Of a DNA stretch of 7,858 nucleotides, positions 5,560 through 7,858 are shown piece by piece. The notes below the pieces were generated by a model. That model was not told where the DNA came from. It searched no databases and saw nothing but the letters and a program-made list of their open reading frames with translations. The DNA is taken from assembly GCA_964547975.1 (NCBI GenBank), contig CAZJRM010000242.1, positions 1 through 7,858 of the forward strand. Direction: 5' to 3'. This DNA comes from CAYJPV01 sp964547975. GTDB taxonomy: Bacteria > Acidobacteriota > Vicinamibacteria > Vicinamibacterales > JAKQTR01. Within the stretch, counting starts at the first letter, position 1, and each line of letters starts with the position of its first letter. The translations under genes and the position numbers were made by a program.

Positions 5560-7064
5560 GGGGCGCCGCCCTTCCTGCGACGGTCCGCGTTCCATCGCGC
5601 GACGAAGGATCGTGTCACCGGGGCGGGGAAGTCGCGATAGCGGGTCCACCCGGACAACGGGCCGGGCAGCCACTTCAGCCGTCCGTTCGACGCCACCACT
5701 CTCGCCAGTCGTCCGGCCGTGCCGGCGGCCAGTCGATAGAGCCAGGGCTTCGTCGCGACCGCGGCGTAGAGGTTCATCCCGACGCGAAGCCAGAGCGGCC
5801 CGAGTTCACGGCGCGCTGACTCGGCCCGCAGTTCGAGCAGCAGGTGCGGCAGGTCGATGCGCACCGGGCAGACGTCGCGGCACGCGCCGCACAGACTGCT
5901 GGCGTGCGGCAGTTCGGCGGCCACGTCGAGGCCGAACAGCCCCGGCGTCACGACGGATCCGATCGGTCCGGGATAGACGCTGTCGTACGCGTGGCCGCCC
6001 ACGTTCTTGTAGACGGGACAGATGTTCAGGCACGCGCCGCAGCGGATGCAATACAGGATCTCGGCCAGCGTCGTCCCGAGGAGCCGGCTCCGGCCGTTGT
6101 CGACCATGACGATGTGGAGTTGGTCGGGGCCGTCGGGTTCCGCCACGGGCCCGTTCACGGGGCCGGTGGCGGACGGGCACCGGCGCGGCCCGGTGAGGAT
6201 ATTGCTGTAGACCGAGAGCGTCTGGCCGGTGGCGCTTCGCGCGAGCAGTTGCAGCACGACGCCGAGGTCCTTCGCCGTCGGCACGATGCGCTCGAGCCCC
6301 ATCACCGCCACGTGCACGCGCGGCGCGCTCGTCGTCAGTCGCCCGTTGCCTTCGTTCGTGACGATGGCGAAGCTCCCGGATTCGGCGACGGCCATGTTGA
6401 CGCCGCTGATGCCCATGCCGGCCTTGAGGAACTGCTCGCGCAGCGTCCGCCGTGCGAAGGCCGTGATCGACGGCACGTCCTTGACTTCGTCGTCGGTGGC
6501 GCCCAGTTTCGCCTTGAACAACTCAGCGACGCCTTCGCGGCGCCAGTGCACGATGGGCGTGATGATGTGGGCCGGGCGGTCGTTGGCTACCTGCACGACG
6601 AACTCGCCGAGATCGGTCTCGATGACCCGGACGCCCGCGTCTTCGAGCGCGGCGTTCAGTTCGATCTCCTCGGTGACCATCGACTTGGACTTCACCGCGA
6701 GGGTGATGCCCTCGGCGCGGGCGATTCCGGTGACGATGCGCCGCGCATCTTCGGCGGTTTCCGCCCAATGCACGGTGCAGCCGCGGCGCGTCGCCTCGGT
6801 GGCGAACTGATCGAGGTACCGATCGAGGTGCGCGATCGTGTGCGCGCGGATGCGGCGTGCCGTATCGCGCACCGCGTCGGCGTCGGCCATTGTGCCGATG
6901 GCGTTCGTGCGCCCTCCGGCGAGGCGCCCGGTCGTGACCGCCAGCGCCTGCTTGAGGCGCGTGTCGGCAACGGCGGCTTCGATACGTTCGTGGAACGCCT
7001 CCGACACGGCGGGTGCGAAGGCGGCGTCGGGCCCCGACGGTCCGTGCGACGCGGGATTAGTCAT
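5556..7064 (-). CDS. lutB: LutB: iron-sulfur LUD-domain subunit of the lactate utilization complex
   Basis: The 502-residue protein combines a LUD domain (about 75-300) with a ferredoxin-like domain. LUD signatures include KSKSMVTEEIELN (125-137), GVNMAVAESGSFAIVTNEGNGR (221-242) and HVAVMGLERIVPT (251-263). The cluster-binding part has C339, C342, C345, C349 (CIRCGACLNICP) and C392, C395, C399 (CGACRDVCP), the pattern expected for two [4Fe-4S] clusters in LutB/YkgF proteins. The C-terminal tail (about 410-502) is helical and basic. Compared with my memory of other LutB proteins, a Gly/Pro-rich insert lies at about 296-310, between TGPRR and DGPDQLH. The ATG at 7064 has GGAG 7 bases upstream and lies inside the end of lutA (8-base overlap); the stop overlaps lutC as ATGA. 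Together the subunits pass electrons from lactate to an unidentified acceptor, probably the quinone pool. Confidence 0.95.
   Translation of the reverse strand: MTNPASHGPSGPDAAFAPAVSEAFHERIEAAVADTRLKQALAVTTGRLAGGRTNAIGTMADADAVRDTARRIRAHTIAHLDRYLDQFATEATRRGCTVHWAETAEDARRIVTGIARAEGITLAVKSKSMVTEEIELNAALEDAGVRVIETDLGEFVVQVANDRPAHIITPIVHWRREGVAELFKAKLGATDDEVKDVPSITAFARRTLREQFLKAGMGISGVNMAVAESGSFAIVTNEGNGRLTTSAPRVHVAVMGLERIVPTAKDLGVVLQLLARSATGQTLSVYSNILTGPRRCPSATGPVNGPVAEPDGPDQLHIVMVDNGRSRLLGTTLAEILYCIRCGACLNICPVYKNVGGHAYDSVYPGPIGSVVTPGLFGLDVAAELPHASSLCGACRDVCPVRIDLPHLLLELRAESARRELGPLWLRVGMNLYAAVATKPWLYRLAAGTAGRLARVVASNGRLKWLPGPLSGWTRYRDFPAPVTRSFVARWNADRRRKGGAP
6140..6172. repeat. Imperfect inverted repeat inside lutB
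   Basis: CCGCCAC (6140-6146) pairs with GTGGCGG (6166-6172). After one mismatch, five more pairs (6148-6152 with 6160-6164) close a seven-base loop. The hairpin encodes residues 298-309 of LutB, the same stretch that looks like an insertion compared with family members. Confidence 0.5.
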
Positions 7065-7800
7065 GGCCCCGCTCCGCCAGGACTTCGGCGATGTGACGCA
7101 CGCGCACGCGGCTACCGTGGCGCGAGAGGCCGCCGCCGATGTGCATCAGGCAGCTCACGTCCGTGGCGACAACGGTGTCGGCGCCGCTCTCGGCGATCGA
7201 CGCGAGTTTCGACTCCAGCATGGCGCCCGACAGCGGCGCCATCTTCACGGCAAAGAGGCCGCCGAACCCGCAGCACGTCTCCGCGTCTGGCAGATCCGAG
7301 ACCTCGGCGCCGGCGACCTGCCGCAACAGCGCGCGGGGCTGCGTCCGCACGCCGAGGCCCCGCAAGCCGTGGCACGACGCGTGGTACGCCACCTTGCCCG
7401 CCCCGCGGGCGCCGACATCGGTCACGCCCAGCACGTCCACCAGGAACTGGCTCAGCTCGTAGGTTCGCGCGGCCAGCTGTTTCGCCAGCGGCCCGTAGAC
7501 ACCGTCGTGAGCGAACAGTTCCGGGTAGTGATTGATCATCATGTCCGCGCACGAGCCGGACGGCACGACCACCGGATCCGGCGACGCGGAGAGGACACGA
7601 ATCGTGTGCCGGGCCATGTCGGCGGCTTCGTCGCGGAATCCGCCGTTGAACGCCGGCTGCCCGCAGCAGGTCTGCGCCTCCGGCACCGTGACCTCGACGC
7701 CCAGTCGCTCGAGGAGGACGACGCAGGCATCGCCCACCTGCGGGCAGAAATGGTCCACCAGGCAGGTGACGAACAGCTGAACGCGGCGTGGTGTGCTCAT
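7057..7800 (-). CDS. lutA: LutA: cysteine-rich (CCG-domain) subunit of the lactate utilization complex
   Basis: The 247-residue cytosolic protein has two cysteine-rich CCG domains of the kind shared by LutA/YkgE, glycolate oxidase GlcF and heterodisulfide reductase HdrB. The first domain shows CC45-46 in TCCGQPAFNGG and C84 in SGSCADM. The second shows C143 in ASCHGLRGLG, CC176-177 in TCCGFGGLF and C217 in DVSCLMHIGGG. These cysteines are taken to bind iron-sulfur clusters. Length is typical. It is the first gene of the lutABC-HAD operon; its TAA stop lies within the first codons of lutB. No clear Shine-Dalgarno is seen before the ATG, but the start MSTPRRVQLFVTCLVDHFCP matches the family. 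LldEFG/YkgEFG are equivalent names. Glycolate oxidase is a less likely identity because the partners are LutB and LutC. Confidence 0.95.
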   Translation of the reverse strand: MSTPRRVQLFVTCLVDHFCPQVGDACVVLLERLGVEVTVPEAQTCCGQPAFNGGFRDEAADMARHTIRVLSASPDPVVVPSGSCADMMINHYPELFAHDGVYGPLAKQLAARTYELSQFLVDVLGVTDVGARGAGKVAYHASCHGLRGLGVRTQPRALLRQVAGAEVSDLPDAETCCGFGGLFAVKMAPLSGAMLESKLASIAESGADTVVATDVSCLMHIGGGLSRHGSRVRVRHIAEVLAERGHD

Positions 7801-7824
7801 GCGCGGATGTCGGGACTCGCCGCT

Positions 7825-7830
7825 ACCATA
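7825..7830 (-). promoter_or_regulatory. Candidate -10 box upstream of lutA
   Basis: The minus strand reads TATGGT, keeping the first TAT and the last T of TATAAT, 24 bases before the lutA ATG. No -35 is visible at the right distance before the window ends. It is a low-confidence candidate; transcription could also come from a gene further upstream. Confidence 0.2.
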
Positions 7831-7836
7831 ACACGG

Positions 7837-7857
7837 TTACTTTGCCCGCAGGTACTG
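7837..7857 (-). CDS. Possible C-terminal tail of an upstream minus-strand gene
   Basis: One minus-strand frame reads QYLRAK followed by TAA at 7839-7837, 36 bases before lutA. Endings of this kind are common in helical proteins such as c-type cytochromes, but six codons cannot identify a gene and a chance frame is quite possible. If real, it would place another gene upstream in the lut operon. Confidence 0.22.
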   Translation of the reverse strand, partial: QYLRAK

Positions 7858-7858
7858 C

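Noticed and set aside
5844..7535. Long open frame of 563 codons on the plus strand opposite lutB and lutA
   Set aside because: It lies antisense to two clearly identified genes, has an Arg/Ala/Gly/His-rich translation without any motif, and such frames are common in GC-rich DNA.

Overview
This is a GC-rich, densely coded bacterial window. The gene content (a CO-dehydrogenase/xanthine-oxidase-type iron-sulfur subunit, a secreted metallo-beta-lactamase-fold hydrolase, a CorC/HlyC-type transporter, adenylate kinase and a LutABC lactate-oxidation operon), together with a purine-rich heptamer tract between genes, suggests an uncultivated soil or sediment bacterium. Acidobacteriota (Vicinamibacteria-like) is my best guess. 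That placement is inference from composition and gene style; no marker gene in the window settles it.

Left part (1-704): a minus-strand gene for a small [2Fe-2S]-binding subunit overlaps by ATGA with the first 19 bases of another gene, almost certainly its molybdopterin-binding large subunit, which runs off the left edge. A 212-base divergent intergenic region follows. It holds a degenerate array of seven-base units (521-635), with a perfect G-quadruplex-type motif inside it, then the ribosome binding site of the plus-strand gene.

Middle part (705-3165): two plus-strand genes. The first encodes an exported zinc-dependent hydrolase of the metallo-beta-lactamase fold. The second, 31 bases later, encodes a CNNM/CorC membrane protein (DUF21, two CBS domains, CorC_HlyC). 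Its GTG start sits exactly where a TACAAT -10 box would place the transcription start, so it may be leaderless. This pair meets adenylate kinase (minus strand) head-on: the two stop codons share the tetranucleotide CTAG.

Right part (3162-7858): everything is on the minus strand. Reading leftwards from 7800 are lutA, lutB, lutC and a HAD-family phosphatase. They overlap or lie within 5 bases of each other and look like one translationally coupled operon for oxidation of L-lactate (or a related 2-hydroxyacid) to the keto acid, with the HAD enzyme as an unusual fourth member. A 98-base gap with a 7-bp hairpin separates this operon from adk. Neither a lactate permease nor a Lut regulator is in the window.

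I see no CRISPR array, tRNA, rRNA, insertion sequence or phage gene. Nothing here amounts to an obviously new system. The items most worth a second look are the heptamer array with its G-quadruplex motif, the HAD enzyme tied to lutABC with an unexplained N-terminal region, the hairpin-encoded insertion in LutB, and the leaderless start.
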